A stretch of DNA of 54,450 bases from an uncultured Verrucomicrobiota bacterium. GTDB taxonomy: Bacteria; Verrucomicrobiota; Verrucomicrobiia; Limisphaerales; UBA9464. The position numbers and the translations under genes were made by a program. Positions within the stretch are counted from its first letter, which is position 1; each line of letters begins with the position of its first letter. Below are positions 25,110-34,843 of this stretch, piece by piece. A model generated the notes under the pieces. It was not told the origin of the DNA, ran no database searches, and saw only the letters and a list, made by a program, of their open reading frames with translations. Location of the stretch: positions 1 to 54,450 of the forward strand of contig CAJAHH010000127.1 in assembly GCA_903939515.1 (NCBI GenBank), given 5' to 3'.

Positions 25110-27515
25110 ATGAAACGTTTTCACTGGATATCCCTGATCGTGACGGGCCTGACCGTGGCCGCGTGTGCGGGGCGGCGGGGCGGGAACGAGGGTTCCGTGG
25201 CACACTCCACCCCTGCGACCCGATCCGGGAACAGTATCTACCGCGAAGACTGTGCCCGTTGCCATGGCCCTCAGGGCGAGGGAGTTGCCGGCCAATACGA
25301 CGAGACGTTGTACGGCGAACAGTCCGTGACATCGCTGGCCCGGTACATCCACCGAACGATGCCCGACGATCGCAAGGAAAAGACCTCGGAGGCCGATGCG
25401 CGAGCGGTCGCTGAATTTATCCACGGAGCCTTTTATTCGCCCCAAGCCCGCGCCCGAAATACCCCCGCACGGATCGAGTTCAGTCGCCTCACCCAGCGAC
25501 GCTACCGCGAATCGGTCGCCGACCTGCTGAGTGGTTTCACCCAGACCCGTCAGACCGAACGATCCGGAGGGCTTCAGGCCGAATATTTTCAGTCGAAGGG
25601 AATGAACAAGAAGGACAAGTCGGCCCTTCAGCGGATCGATCCCATCGTCCGCTTCGACTTCGGGACTAACTCTCCGACCCCGGACATTACGGCCGACCAA
25701 TTCTCCATCGCTTGGAGCGGATCGGTGCTGGCACCGGAGTCGGGCGAATACCAGTTCCGGGTGACGACCCCCAATGGCGCACGGCTTTACGTCAACACGG
25801 ACCTGGCGGCGGGCGACAGCAATCGACGGGATGATTCAGACGCCAAGCGCGAAGTGGCTCTGGTGGATTTGTGGGTCAGTTCGGGTGGCGTGGAACGTCA
25901 GGGGTCGGGGACGTTGTACTTGCTAGGCGGACGCAGCTACCCCCTGCGCTTAGATTACTTCAAGTTCAAGGAGAAGACGGCCGCTGTGAGGCTCGAGTGG
26001 AAGCCACCGCATGGGCCCTGGACGGGAATTCCCTCCTCGGTTCTGTCCCCGGACGCATCCTCCGCAACCCCGATCATCGGCACTGCGTTTCCGGCCGAGG
26101 ACTCCAGCCTAGGCTACGAGCGCGGGCATTCGATTTCCAAAGAGTGGTGGCGGACCATCACCCGAGCCGGAACCGAGACCTCAGAACTAGTGGCTGAACG
26201 AATCCCTCGCCTGGCCAGTCTCCCCGCCGACCTGACCAACCGCACCGAACTCAGCCGACGGATGCAGGACTTCTGCGCCCAGTTGGCTGAGCGCGCGTTT
26301 CGGCGGCCTCTCGATACAGAGCTGCGTCACCGCACGGTGGACCTCTGGTTTCAACCCGGCGTCGCTTTGGAAGACTCGGTGAAGCGATCGGTGCTGGCAG
26401 TCATGACTTCCCCGCGCTTCCTCTACCCGGAGTCGGAGGGACGTCAAGACAGCCATGCGACCGCGGCACGTCTGGCTCTGGTGCTGTGGGATTCGCTCCC
26501 AGATGAAACACTCCGGAAAGCCGCAAACCGCGGTGAAGTCGTCACTCCGGAACAAATTCGCGCCCAGGCCCGACGCATGATCCAAAACCCACGGGCTAAG
26601 GCCAAGCTGCGAGGGTTCTTTGACCATTGGCTCGATGCGGAGGCGGCCGATGACATAGCCAAGGATCCTAAGTCTTACCCGGGCTTCGATGCCGAGATGG
26701 TGCAAGATTTGCGAACCTCCCTGAACCACTTCGTAGATTCGGTGGTGTGGAGCGACGCTTCGGATTACCGACAATTGTTGTTGTCCGACGAGATCTACCT
26801 CAATGCCCCACTGCGCCGGTATTATGGGGTCGAAAGTTTGGGGAGCACCCAGCGTGGGGCGGGCGGAGGTGCTACCAACGCCCTTGACGACGCCTTTATC
26901 CCCGTGCGTTTCAACCCAGAGCAACGAGCCGGGGTGCTCACGCATCCGTTCCTCCTCTCGGCCCATTCCTACTACCGGTCTTCCTCACCAATCCACCGGG
27001 GCGTCTTCCTCACTCGCAAGGTGCTCGGCCGTTTTCTTAAACCACCGCCGATGGCCATTGAGTTCATGGACGACCGATTTGATCCGTCGCTGACCATGCG
27101 CGAGAAGGTGACTCAACTGACCGAAAAACCGCAATGCATGGCCTGCCATGCGACCATCAACCCGCTGGGCTTCAGCCTGGAACAATTCGACGCGGCCGGG
27201 CGGTTCCGCTTGGAGGACACTCGGAAACCCATCAACGCCACCTCCGAGTACCAGACGGCCGACGGCAAGACGCTGACTCTGCGGGGCCCGCGAGACCTCG
27301 CCCGCCATGCCGCCGAAAGCCCGGATGCCCGCCGCGGGTTCGTTCGACAACTTTTCCAGCACACGGTCCAACAGACACCCGACGCCTATGGGACGGGGTC
27401 ACTCCAGAAGCTCGATTTGGCCTTCGAACACTCCGGCTGCAATGTCCGCCAACTGCTAGTAGAGATCGCTGTCCACACCGCCACCTTGGATCCGAAGAAC
27501 CCGTCACGGAAATGA
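25110..27515 (+). CDS. PA14-DUF1592-type cytochrome c lipoprotein
   Basis: The 801-residue protein has a lipoprotein signal ending LTVAAC (Cys19) and a heme c motif CARCH (about 48-52). A PA14 carbohydrate-binding-like domain spans about residues 155-295. The DUF1595, DUF1592, DUF1588 ('[20 protein letters not shown]') and DUF1585 regions of planctomycete cytochromes follow. An in-frame start 16 codons earlier is less likely. This group is proposed to oxidise or degrade complex polymers at the cell surface. The stop overlaps the DUF1552 gene start (ATGA). Confidence 0.88.
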   Translation: MKRFHWISLIVTGLTVAACAGRRGGNEGSVAHSTPATRSGNSIYREDCARCHGPQGEGVAGQYDETLYGEQSVTSLARYIHRTMPDDRKEKTSEADARAVAEFIHGAFYSPQARARNTPARIEFSRLTQRRYRESVADLLSGFTQTRQTERSGGLQAEYFQSKGMNKKDKSALQRIDPIVRFDFGTNSPTPDITADQFSIAWSGSVLAPESGEYQFRVTTPNGARLYVNTDLAAGDSNRRDDSDAKREVALVDLWVSSGGVERQGSGTLYLLGGRSYPLRLDYFKFKEKTAAVRLEWKPPHGPWTGIPSSVLSPDASSATPIIGTAFPAEDSSLGYERGHSISKEWWRTITRAGTETSELVAERIPRLASLPADLTNRTELSRRMQDFCAQLAERAFRRPLDTELRHRTVDLWFQPGVALEDSVKRSVLAVMTSPRFLYPESEGRQDSHATAARLALVLWDSLPDETLRKAANRGEVVTPEQIRAQARRMIQNPRAKAKLRGFFDHWLDAEAADDIAKDPKSYPGFDAEMVQDLRTSLNHFVDSVVWSDASDYRQLLLSDEIYLNAPLRRYYGVESLGSTQRGAGGGATNALDDAFIPVRFNPEQRAGVLTHPFLLSAHSYYRSSSPIHRGVFLTRKVLGRFLKPPPMAIEFMDDRFDPSLTMREKVTQLTEKPQCMACHATINPLGFSLEQFDAAGRFRLEDTRKPINATSEYQTADGKTLTLRGPRDLARHAAESPDARRGFVRQLFQHTVQQTPDAYGTGSLQKLDLAFEHSGCNVRQLLVEIAVHTATLDPKNPSRK

Positions 27516-28837
27516 AGCCCTCCCTCACCTCCTCACCGCGTCGCCGCTTCCTCCGAGACCTAGGCCTCTCCGCCGCGGTCTTGCCGTTTTTGGGCGGATT
27601 GCCCTCGCTTCAGGCTGCCCCGCGCAAACGGTCTGCCCCGCGCATCGTCTTCGTCTTCACTCCCAACGGCACCGTGCCCAATGAGTTCTGGCCGGAAACC
27701 GCGGGCACCGAGTTCCAGCTCAAATCCATCTTGGAGCCGCTGGCTGCCTACCGGAACCAAATGCTCATTCTCAAAGGATTGTGCAACCGGGTCCGCGGCG
27801 ATGGCGACGGGCACATGCGCGGCATGAGCTGCCTGCTCACGGGCATTGAACTGCTCCCCGGCAATATTCAGGGAGGCTCCGACACGCCGGCGGGCTGGGC
27901 TAGCGGGCCGTCCATCGACCAAGAATTAAAAACTTTCTTGCAGGGGCGACCAGAAACGCGGACCCGCTTTGGATCCTTGGAGTTGGGAGTGGGTGTGCCT
28001 CATCGGGCCGACCCTTGGACACGCTGGACTTACGCGGGATCCAATCAGCCGGTCGCTCCGCTGTCCGATCCCTACGAGGTGTTTGAAAAGATTTTCGGCC
28101 AGGTGAAAGACCGCGAGAACCTCGGCAGTGTCCTTGATCAGGTGCGTTCGGATCTCCAACGGGTTTCGCAAAAACTGGGCCGAGAAGAACGAGCGATCTT
28201 GGAACGGAATGCGACACTCGTCCGCGAGATGGAACGGGAGATTTCTGAAGCCGGTCGCCAGAAACTGCGCGTGGCCGCACCGGTCCTAGAACCGGGCATC
28301 GGCAATGAGAACGACACCATTCCACAGGTTTCGCGCATGCAGGCCGACCTGCTGGTCAATGCCTTCGCCAACGACATGACCCGAGTGGCCTCCCTGCAAT
28401 ACACCAACTCGGTCGGGCAAGCCCGCATGCGCTGGCTGGGGATCGATGACGGCCATCACTCGCTCTCGCACGATCCCGATCTCAACACCGGTTCGCAGGA
28501 AAAACTGGTGAAGATTAACCGCTGGTTCGCCGGCGAAATCGCCGCGCTGGCGCAGAAACTCGCGACAACGCCCGATCCGGATGGCAACGGATCCCTCCTC
28601 GACCACACCACAATTCTTTGGACCAACGAGCTGGGTAAGGGCAACAGCCACTCCCATGACAATATTCCCTTTGTGCTGGTGGGTGGTGGACTGGGGTTTG
28701 GCACCGGCCTTTGCCTGCACCTCGACAAGACGCCCCACAACCGCCTGTGGTTATCGATTGCCCAGGGCTTTGGACATGATCTGACAACTTTCGGTAATCC
28801 GACGCTCTGCAGCGCTGGGCCGCTGCCGCTCGGCTGA
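27512..28837 (+). CDS. DUF1552 twin-arginine exported protein
   Basis: The protein has 441 residues from the ATG overlapping the previous stop. A Tat signal ([22 protein letters not shown]) is followed by the DUF1552 domain ('[17 protein letters not shown]', 'ILKGLCNRV', '[20 protein letters not shown]'). The family is related in fold to DUF1501 and pairs with DUF1592 cytochromes just as DUF1501 pairs with DUF1553. The reaction is unknown. A weak CCCCAA/TTGGGG hairpin at 28838-28859 follows the stop but has no T-run. Confidence 0.87.
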   Translation: MKPSLTSSPRRRFLRDLGLSAAVLPFLGGLPSLQAAPRKRSAPRIVFVFTPNGTVPNEFWPETAGTEFQLKSILEPLAAYRNQMLILKGLCNRVRGDGDGHMRGMSCLLTGIELLPGNIQGGSDTPAGWASGPSIDQELKTFLQGRPETRTRFGSLELGVGVPHRADPWTRWTYAGSNQPVAPLSDPYEVFEKIFGQVKDRENLGSVLDQVRSDLQRVSQKLGREERAILERNATLVREMEREISEAGRQKLRVAAPVLEPGIGNENDTIPQVSRMQADLLVNAFANDMTRVASLQYTNSVGQARMRWLGIDDGHHSLSHDPDLNTGSQEKLVKINRWFAGEIAALAQKLATTPDPDGNGSLLDHTTILWTNELGKGNSHSHDNIPFVLVGGGLGFGTGLCLHLDKTPHNRLWLSIAQGFGHDLTTFGNPTLCSAGPLPLG

Positions 28838-29022
28838 CCCCAAAAACAGCCTCTTGGGGCCTCGGATACCAGCCGGGCGTCTGGACAGACGGCTTACAGG
28901 CGCACTTGACCCAGTCCCAGTCCAATCTAGGATGCAATCCGAACCGCAACGTCTGCCGTTGGAGTCTTGCCCTTCTGCTCCGCCCTCAGATTTTCGCGGA
29001 AGAGTCACATCCATTTGAATCA

Positions 29023-30825
29023 ATGAGCACTGCTGCTTCTCCGCAATCTTCGCCCAAGATTTCAAAAATCTCCGAGGCGGTCATCCGTATCGCCGGCAAT
29101 TCACAGGACGGTATCCAGGCCATCGGCGGCTTCCTCGCCCGCCTCGCAGGCCGTTCCGAGCAAGAGGTCATGACCTTCATGACCATCCCGTCCACGATCT
29201 CCGGCGGACCCTCCATTTTCCAGGTGCGCATTGGCTCCGGCGAAGTGCTTTCGGCCGGTGATGAGGCCGACATGCTGTTGGCCTTCTACGATCACAGCTA
29301 CAAGGCCCACCTCAGTTCTCTCAAGCCGGGCGGCATCGTGATTTACGATTCCGATCACATGAAGGCCGAGGACATCTCGGTCGAAAACCTCACCAAGTAC
29401 CGCCATGTTGGCGTGCCCATTTCCTCCCTGACCGTCGAGGCCATCGGTGGCACCGGCCGTGACAAGGGTAAGAATGTTTTCTCCCTGGGTCTGCTCGCCA
29501 AGATGTTCGACCTGAATGTCACCAAGCTCACTCGCTTGCTGACGGAGCGTTTCACTGGCAAAGACCCCAAGGTCGCCGAGACGGCCCTGAATGCGTTCAA
29601 TGCGGGTTACAATTACCAACTGGCCACCGCGCCCGAACTTTTCCAGTTCAACCCCGGTGAGAATGTCGGTCTGAGCCAGGTGGTCATGAGCGGCAACGAA
29701 GCCCTTGCCTACGGCCTAATCGCCGCGGGCGTCCGCTTCGGTGCTGGTTATCCGATCACTCCCTGGACCGACATCATGGAGCTGTTGCGCCGCGAACTGC
29801 CCAAGTACGGCGGCAGTTTCCAGCAATGCGAAGACGAAATCGCCTCCATCTCCATGGCCATTGGTGCCAGCTGGGGCGGACGCGTGGCGGTGACCGGTTC
29901 GTCCGGCCCGGGCATTTCGCTGAAGACCGAAGCTCTGGGATGGGCTGTGATGGCCGAGATGCCCTTGATCGTCGTGGACGTCCAACGCGGTGGCCCCTCC
30001 ACCGGCATGCCGACCAGCATCGAGCAGTCCGACCTGAACATCGCCTGCTTTGGCGGCCACGGTGACAGCCCTCGCGTGGTCATCGGGACTTCCTCGGTCG
30101 AAGATTGCTTCTACACCGCGATCGAAGCGGTGAACATCGCTCGCAAGTACAGCACCCCGGTCGTGATCCTCACCGACCAAGGCATCGCCACCCGGATCGA
30201 GGCCTTCAAGGAGCCCGACCTCCAGAAGATCGTTCAGGACATCTCCCCCGATCTCACCCCGGTCACCGATCACAAGCCCTATGACCTCTCGGCCCCGGAT
30301 GGCATTACCCGCCATCTGGCACCGGGCACTCGCATCGCCAGCGGCAAATACCCCGTCGTGACCGGCCTCGAGCACGATGAACTCGGACACCCAACGGGTT
30401 CTTCCAAGTTGCACGTCCAAATGGTCGCCAAGCGCCGCAACAAGCTGAAGAAGCTCGCCTCGGAACTGCCCGTGCCCGTCGTGTACGGTGCGGCCGAAGG
30501 ACAAATCCTGCTGGTGAGCTGGGGTTCCTCACAAGGTCCGGTTCAAGAAGCTGTCAAGTTGGCCCGCGCCGCAGGACACGCGGTTTCCGCAGTGCACATC
30601 AAGTACGTCCACCCGCTGCCTCCGGGTCTCGAGAATATCTTCGCGGGTTTCCGCCACGTGTTCGTGGTCGAACTCAACGACGAGGGATTCGCCGGCATCG
30701 GTCAGATGGGCGCCCTCATCCGCACCTACATCCCGGACGCCAAGATCCGTGGCATCACCAAGACCGACGGCCTCACCTGGAAGGTGAAGGACATCGTGGA
30801 TCGCGCACTGCAAATGGCCAAGTAA
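29023..30825 (+). CDS. korA: 2-oxoacid:ferredoxin oxidoreductase alpha subunit (gamma-alpha fusion)
   Basis: The 600-residue protein joins an N-terminal gamma domain (about residues 20-190) with the alpha domain; the signature YPITP lies in 'GAGYPITPWTDIMEL' near residue 245. With the beta subunit downstream it converts 2-oxoglutarate or another 2-oxoacid and CoA to acyl-CoA, reducing ferredoxin. This two-gene form serves the TCA cycle in place of 2-oxoglutarate dehydrogenase in many bacteria. The exact substrate (oxoglutarate or pyruvate) cannot be fixed. The start is chosen because upstream codons have no family match; no ribosome site is evident. Confidence 0.9.
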   Translation: MSTAASPQSSPKISKISEAVIRIAGNSQDGIQAIGGFLARLAGRSEQEVMTFMTIPSTISGGPSIFQVRIGSGEVLSAGDEADMLLAFYDHSYKAHLSSLKPGGIVIYDSDHMKAEDISVENLTKYRHVGVPISSLTVEAIGGTGRDKGKNVFSLGLLAKMFDLNVTKLTRLLTERFTGKDPKVAETALNAFNAGYNYQLATAPELFQFNPGENVGLSQVVMSGNEALAYGLIAAGVRFGAGYPITPWTDIMELLRRELPKYGGSFQQCEDEIASISMAIGASWGGRVAVTGSSGPGISLKTEALGWAVMAEMPLIVVDVQRGGPSTGMPTSIEQSDLNIACFGGHGDSPRVVIGTSSVEDCFYTAIEAVNIARKYSTPVVILTDQGIATRIEAFKEPDLQKIVQDISPDLTPVTDHKPYDLSAPDGITRHLAPGTRIASGKYPVVTGLEHDELGHPTGSSKLHVQMVAKRRNKLKKLASELPVPVVYGAAEGQILLVSWGSSQGPVQEAVKLARAAGHAVSAVHIKYVHPLPPGLENIFAGFRHVFVVELNDEGFAGIGQMGALIRTYIPDAKIRGITKTDGLTWKVKDIVDRALQMAK

Positions 30826-30864
30826 GCCGCCCAGGAACCCAAGAACTCTCTTTATCCATTCATC

Positions 30865-31821
30865 ATGAGCGAAGTTGCCATCCTGAACCCCACCACCTCG
30901 CGCGGGGTCAACACCAACACGACGCCGGTCGCGCCTCTGCTCGACGCCGACCGCAAGCCGCTGACGAAGAAAGAAGTCTCCGCCGATCACCCGACATGGT
31001 GCCCCGGTTGCGGTGACTTCGCTGTCCTGGCCCTCTATTTCAAACTGATCGAGCGCCGCAAGCTCCACCACGAGAAGATCACCACGGTGGCCGGCATCGG
31101 CTGCTCGTCGCGCTTCCCGTACTTCGTGCAGGCGCACGGAGCCCATTACATTCATGGCCGCGCCCTGCCCTTCGCTTCGGGCGTTTCCCTGAGCCGGCCT
31201 GACTTGCAGGTGTGTGTGTTCGGTGGCGACGGCGATGCGTTCTCCATCGGCGGCAACCACTTCACCCACACGGCACGCAAGAATGTCCGACTCACCTACG
31301 TGGTGATGGACAACAGTGTGTACGGCCTGACCAAGAATCAGACCTCGCCCACCTCGCCCATCGGCTTCAAGTCGAAGACCGACATCTGGGGTTCCAAGGA
31401 TCGCCCCATCAACCCGATCAAGCAGGCGATTTCGGCGGGCGCGACCTTCGTGGCTCGCACCACGGCGACCAACCCGAACCACGTGCTGGCCATGATGGAA
31501 GCCGCCATGGATCACGATGGGTTCAGCTTCATCCAGTGCCTGAGCGAGTGCGTGGAGTTCTATCCGGGCGCCTTCGATGCCGCGACACCGCGCAAAGGTG
31601 GCGTGTTCAACGAGATCCCCAAAGAACACGACGTCACCGACGAATACGCATCGTACAAGCTGGCCGACACCGAGTGGCCCGGCCTGTTCGGTGTGTTCTA
31701 CAAGACGCAGCGTGCGACCAAGAACGCCAACGAGCAGTCAATCATCGATGATTTGCAGGGCAAGAGCGCGGGCTTGGAGCCGTGGCAGATCCTCAAGAAG
31801 AACTTCGACCGCATGAAGTAA
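30865..31821 (+). CDS. korB: 2-oxoacid:ferredoxin oxidoreductase beta subunit
   Basis: The 318-residue TPP-binding subunit has the Fe-S ligands of the two-subunit enzymes: WCPGCGDF, GIGCSSRF and 'CLSECVEFYPG'. The TPP-Mg motif is 'GDGDAFSIGGNH...DNSVYGLTKNQTSPTS'. It carries the active site and the 4Fe-4S cluster that passes electrons to ferredoxin. It begins 39 bp after korA, is clearly one operon with it, and ends in a strong terminator. Confidence 0.92.
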   Translation: MSEVAILNPTTSRGVNTNTTPVAPLLDADRKPLTKKEVSADHPTWCPGCGDFAVLALYFKLIERRKLHHEKITTVAGIGCSSRFPYFVQAHGAHYIHGRALPFASGVSLSRPDLQVCVFGGDGDAFSIGGNHFTHTARKNVRLTYVVMDNSVYGLTKNQTSPTSPIGFKSKTDIWGSKDRPINPIKQAISAGATFVARTTATNPNHVLAMMEAAMDHDGFSFIQCLSECVEFYPGAFDAATPRKGGVFNEIPKEHDVTDEYASYKLADTEWPGLFGVFYKTQRATKNANEQSIIDDLQGKSAGLEPWQILKKNFDRMK

Positions 31822-31852
31822 GCGGGCCCACCGGCCCGTCGGCTTTTCAATC

Positions 31853-31893
31853 AGGAGCAGGGAGTCCGAAAAGACCCCTGCTCCTTTTGTTTT
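31853..31893 (+). terminator. Rho-independent terminator of korAB
   Basis: AGGAGCAGGG (31853-31862) pairs perfectly with CCCTGCTCCT (31876-31885), a 10-bp stem with a 13-base loop, followed by TTTTGTTTT. A smaller GGGCC-CACC-GGCCC hairpin at 31824-31837 precedes it. Confidence 0.9.
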
Positions 31894-31952
31894 GCCCAGA
31901 TCACTGGTCCGCTCTGCACACCGGCCTCAACCGCCGTACAAAGGCTCATCGA

Positions 31953-33335
31953 TTATTGTGCGGCCGCCACACGAACGAGCGCGGCATCGGTATTGTCCGA
32001 CCACCGACTGCCCCACTCGATCAAGTAAAGGGCCCCATCGGCTCCCAGTTGGAGGCAAATGGGGCGGCGGAACTTCTGTCCAGGCAGGAGCGGTTTCAGT
32101 CGAGCCAACCCCTCCCGATCATCGAGCCATGCGCCGAGAATCCAGCCCCGTTCCCAGTCGAAGAGGAAGGTGGCCCCATCCCACTCCACCGGCAGTTTGC
32201 CGCGGGATTGGAGCTGAGCAGAAAAATGATAGGTCGGCCCCGCCATGGCAGATCGGGGTCCGGAACCCACCTCGGGCCAGCGCGCCGAAGGACCCGGCGG
32301 ATACCAGAGAAAGGCCGGCCGAACCGGTGGCAAGTCGCGCAGCCCCGTGTTGAATGGGGATTCATTGACGGGCCGCTCCGGGTTCCACGGTTCCCCGCTC
32401 GCCTGAGTCGCAAAGTCAAAACGCCGGTAAGGCCGATTATCGGCGATGAAATAAGGCCAACCAAAATTGCCCGCCGTGCGAGTCACATGAAACTCATCAA
32501 AGCCAGCAGGCCCTCGGGCTGGATTGGGTTGGGTGGCGTCGGGGCCCACATCGCCCCAGAATAGCCGACCGGTGGGTCCATCCAGGCTCAGGCGGAACGG
32601 GTTTCGGCACCCCATGGCGTAAATCTCAGGCAATGCCTTGGGATCACCCGGGGGAAACAAGTTGCCCGCCGGAATCGTGTAGCCGCCCTCGGGCTCCGGG
32701 TGGATGCGCAAAATCTTGCCCCGCCAGTCTGCAGTATTGGCAGCGGTGCGCTCAGAATCGTTGAGTTCTTGACCGGGGCGATGGTCCAAGGGAGCGAAGC
32801 CTTCCGAGCGGTCCGCGTAGGTGTAATCGCCAGTGCCCAAGTAAAGGCATCCCGCAGCGTCGAAGGCCAACCCACCTCCCGAATGATTGGGCTTGGGGAT
32901 GCGTGTGGGCACCCGCAGGAGGATGCGCTGCGAAGCCAAATCCAAGACACCGTCTCCACGCAGGGTGAAGCGGGACAAGCGATTCTCCAGAACTCCCGGC
33001 GTGCCGTGGTAACAGAAAATCCACCCATTGGTGGCGAACCCCGGATGCAGGGCCAACCCCAACAATCCATCTTCCGGGCCCGAAAAGACGCTCAATACAC
33101 CGGCCGTTTCCAGGCGATCACCGCGGGGATTCCAGACAGCGATCCGGCCCCGACGTTCCGCCAAAACAACGCGCCCATCGGTCGCCACATCGAGGGCGAT
33201 GGGCTCGCGAAGGCCTTCGGCCAACACGGTGCGCTCCAGTCGGGAGGAAGGCTCTGCGGCTCCCACATTAGCCACAGCGAACGCGCCAGCAGCGAGCAAG
33301 GAACCCAGCCATCCTCTCCTGCAACGCGGCTGCAT
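31953..33335 (-). CDS. PQQ-dependent sugar (sorbosone) dehydrogenase-like protein
   Basis: The 460-residue exported protein has an N-terminal signal (MQPRCRRGWLGSLLAAGAF). The GSDH six-bladed beta-propeller is recognised by 'LREPIALDVATDGRVVLAERRG', 'EDGLLGLALHPGFATNGWIF', 'NHSGGGLAFDAAGCLYLGTGD' and 'LPEIYAMGCRNPFRLS'. Such enzymes oxidise aldoses or sorbosone in the periplasm with soluble PQQ. AAGG lies just before the chosen ATG; the frame runs 40 codons further into the next gene. It starts 10 bp after the stop of the NYN-domain gene. Confidence 0.85.
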   Translation of the reverse strand: MQPRCRRGWLGSLLAAGAFAVANVGAAEPSSRLERTVLAEGLREPIALDVATDGRVVLAERRGRIAVWNPRGDRLETAGVLSVFSGPEDGLLGLALHPGFATNGWIFCYHGTPGVLENRLSRFTLRGDGVLDLASQRILLRVPTRIPKPNHSGGGLAFDAAGCLYLGTGDYTYADRSEGFAPLDHRPGQELNDSERTAANTADWRGKILRIHPEPEGGYTIPAGNLFPPGDPKALPEIYAMGCRNPFRLSLDGPTGRLFWGDVGPDATQPNPARGPAGFDEFHVTRTAGNFGWPYFIADNRPYRRFDFATQASGEPWNPERPVNESPFNTGLRDLPPVRPAFLWYPPGPSARWPEVGSGPRSAMAGPTYHFSAQLQSRGKLPVEWDGATFLFDWERGWILGAWLDDREGLARLKPLLPGQKFRRPICLQLGADGALYLIEWGSRWSDNTDAALVRVAAAQ

Positions 33336-33345
33336 GAACACCTTC

Positions 33346-34188
33346 TCAGGGAATCGGACGCACCACATAACCGCCGCTCTTGGCATCGGCTTCCATGTCG
33401 ATGAGGCCACGCTTCTTGGCCTCAATGAGCAGGTCGTTAAAGGAGCGGAACCCACAGGCCCGCTCGTTGAATCCCGGATTACGGCGCTTGATGGCCTGCT
33501 TGATCATCGAACCCCAGATGACGTCGTCTTCGTCCCGCTCTTCGGCGAGGTCTTCTACGGTCTCGACCACCTGGTCGAACGTCTTTTCTAGCAGGGACGC
33601 TTTGGCCTCCACCGCAGACACAGGCGCCGCCTTGGCGGAGGACGCGGACGAAAGACCGGTGGTTGCCACCGGCGCCGGCGCCTTGGGGCGGACTCGGGAT
33701 CGGGAGGGCGTCACGCGAACCAAATCATCATAGTAAATGAACGTGTCGCAGTTGTTGATGAAGAGATCCGAGGTGGAGTTCTTCACCCCAACACCAATCA
33801 CGGTCTTGTCATTTTCCCGGAGCTTGGAAACCAGCGGGGAAAAATCCGAATCGCCGCTGAGAATCACGAACGTATCGACATGCCCCTTCGTGTAGCAAAG
33901 GTCGAGGGCGTCCACGACCATGCGGATGTCGGCCGAATTCTTGCCGGACATGCGCAAGTGCGGGATCTCGATCAACTCGAAGGCGGCCTCGTGGAGGTCT
34001 CGCTTAAACTCCTTATAGCGGTCGAAATCACAGTAGGCCTTCTTGACCACGATGTGGCCCTTCAGCAGGAGACGCTCCAACACCTTCTGGATGTCGAACC
34101 GTGGAAACCGCGCATCACGGGCTCCAAGGGCGATGTTCTCTAGATCGAGAAACACAGCCATGGTTGAATTGGGAGCGGAATGGCTCAT
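33346..34188 (-). CDS. NYN nuclease with OST-HTH/LOTUS domain
   Basis: The 280-residue protein has an N-terminal NYN (PIN-like) nuclease with acidic metal ligands: FLDLENI (Asp15), 'NSADIRMVVDA' (Asp87, Asp93) and 'LSGDSDFSPL' (Asp113, Asp115). A Pro/Ala/Ser-rich linker (about 165-200) leads to a C-terminal OST-HTH domain ('VIWGSMIKQAIKRRNPGFNERACGFRSF'), which binds RNA. LabA/YfkA-like proteins of this build are thought to cut or process RNA. It may share a transcript with the sugar dehydrogenase gene downstream. Confidence 0.88.
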   Translation of the reverse strand: MSHSAPNSTMAVFLDLENIALGARDARFPRFDIQKVLERLLLKGHIVVKKAYCDFDRYKEFKRDLHEAAFELIEIPHLRMSGKNSADIRMVVDALDLCYTKGHVDTFVILSGDSDFSPLVSKLRENDKTVIGVGVKNSTSDLFINNCDTFIYYDDLVRVTPSRSRVRPKAPAPVATTGLSSASSAKAAPVSAVEAKASLLEKTFDQVVETVEDLAEERDEDDVIWGSMIKQAIKRRNPGFNERACGFRSFNDLLIEAKKRGLIDMEADAKSGGYVVRPIP

Positions 34189-34310
34189 AACGCCCCTAGC
34201 CTACCGAGATCAATGGCCGGGGATAGAGTTTCTTTCCCAAGAGAGACCCGGCAATCTCGGCTTCCCCGCCGAGACCTCGGTCATCATTTTCCCACCCGGC
34301 GCCGAGACCC

Positions 34311-34790
34311 ATGAACAAAGCGATCCTCATTCAGCACATCGTTGAAAAACTGACCGTGGACATTTCGCTCTACCTCAAGGCAGCGAGTGCGGCACGGGCC
34401 GAAGCCACCCACGAACAAAGCAAGGCGGAGAACAAGTACGACACGCGCGGTCTTGAAGCCTCATACTTGGCCCGCGGACAAGCACGCCAGGTGGGCGAAT
34501 TGGAGGCCTCAATCCAACAAATTCGGACGATGACCCAGCGTCCCTTCAGCACGGAGAGCCCCATCGACCTTGGGGCCTACGTGGAGACCGAACGTCGCGG
34601 TATCCTGTCCGCCTACTTGCTGGCGCCCCGGGCCGGCGGCACGGAAGTCACGGTCGAAGGTCAAGAGGTCATGGTGATCACGCCGCAGTCCCCCTTAGGC
34701 CGTCAATTAATCGGCCACCGGCAGGGTGATTCGGTGAAGATCGACTTGGCGGGTCGCTCCGAGACCCATCGGATCCATCGGGTGAGTTGA
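34311..34790 (+). CDS. GreA/GreB-like transcription factor
   Basis: The 159-residue protein has an N-terminal coiled-coil (about residues 20-80) and a C-terminal FKBP-like Gre domain ending 'SPLGRQLIGHRQGDSVKI'. GreA/B rescue paused RNA polymerase by stimulating transcript cleavage through acidic tip residues. Here the coiled-coil tip is not clearly acidic, so it may be a Gre-domain relative that binds the RNA polymerase secondary channel without cleavage. Its last codons lie within 60 bp of the M16 gene start, so co-transcription is likely. Confidence 0.72.
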   Translation: MNKAILIQHIVEKLTVDISLYLKAASAARAEATHEQSKAENKYDTRGLEASYLARGQARQVGELEASIQQIRTMTQRPFSTESPIDLGAYVETERRGILSAYLLAPRAGGTEVTVEGQEVMVITPQSPLGRQLIGHRQGDSVKIDLAGRSETHRIHRVS

Positions 34791-34843
34791 TCATCTCTCG
34801 GGAGGGGCTTGCCGAAGCCTCACCCACTGAGGATGGTCTCCCT

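Noticed and set aside
24216-25700. Minus-strand frame of 494 codons
   Set aside because: Runs through two real genes in other frames and has no recognisable domain.
28838-28859. Hairpin CCCCAA/TTGGGG after the DUF1552 gene as a terminator
   Set aside because: Only a 6-bp stem and no T-run on the plus strand, so not listed as a terminator.
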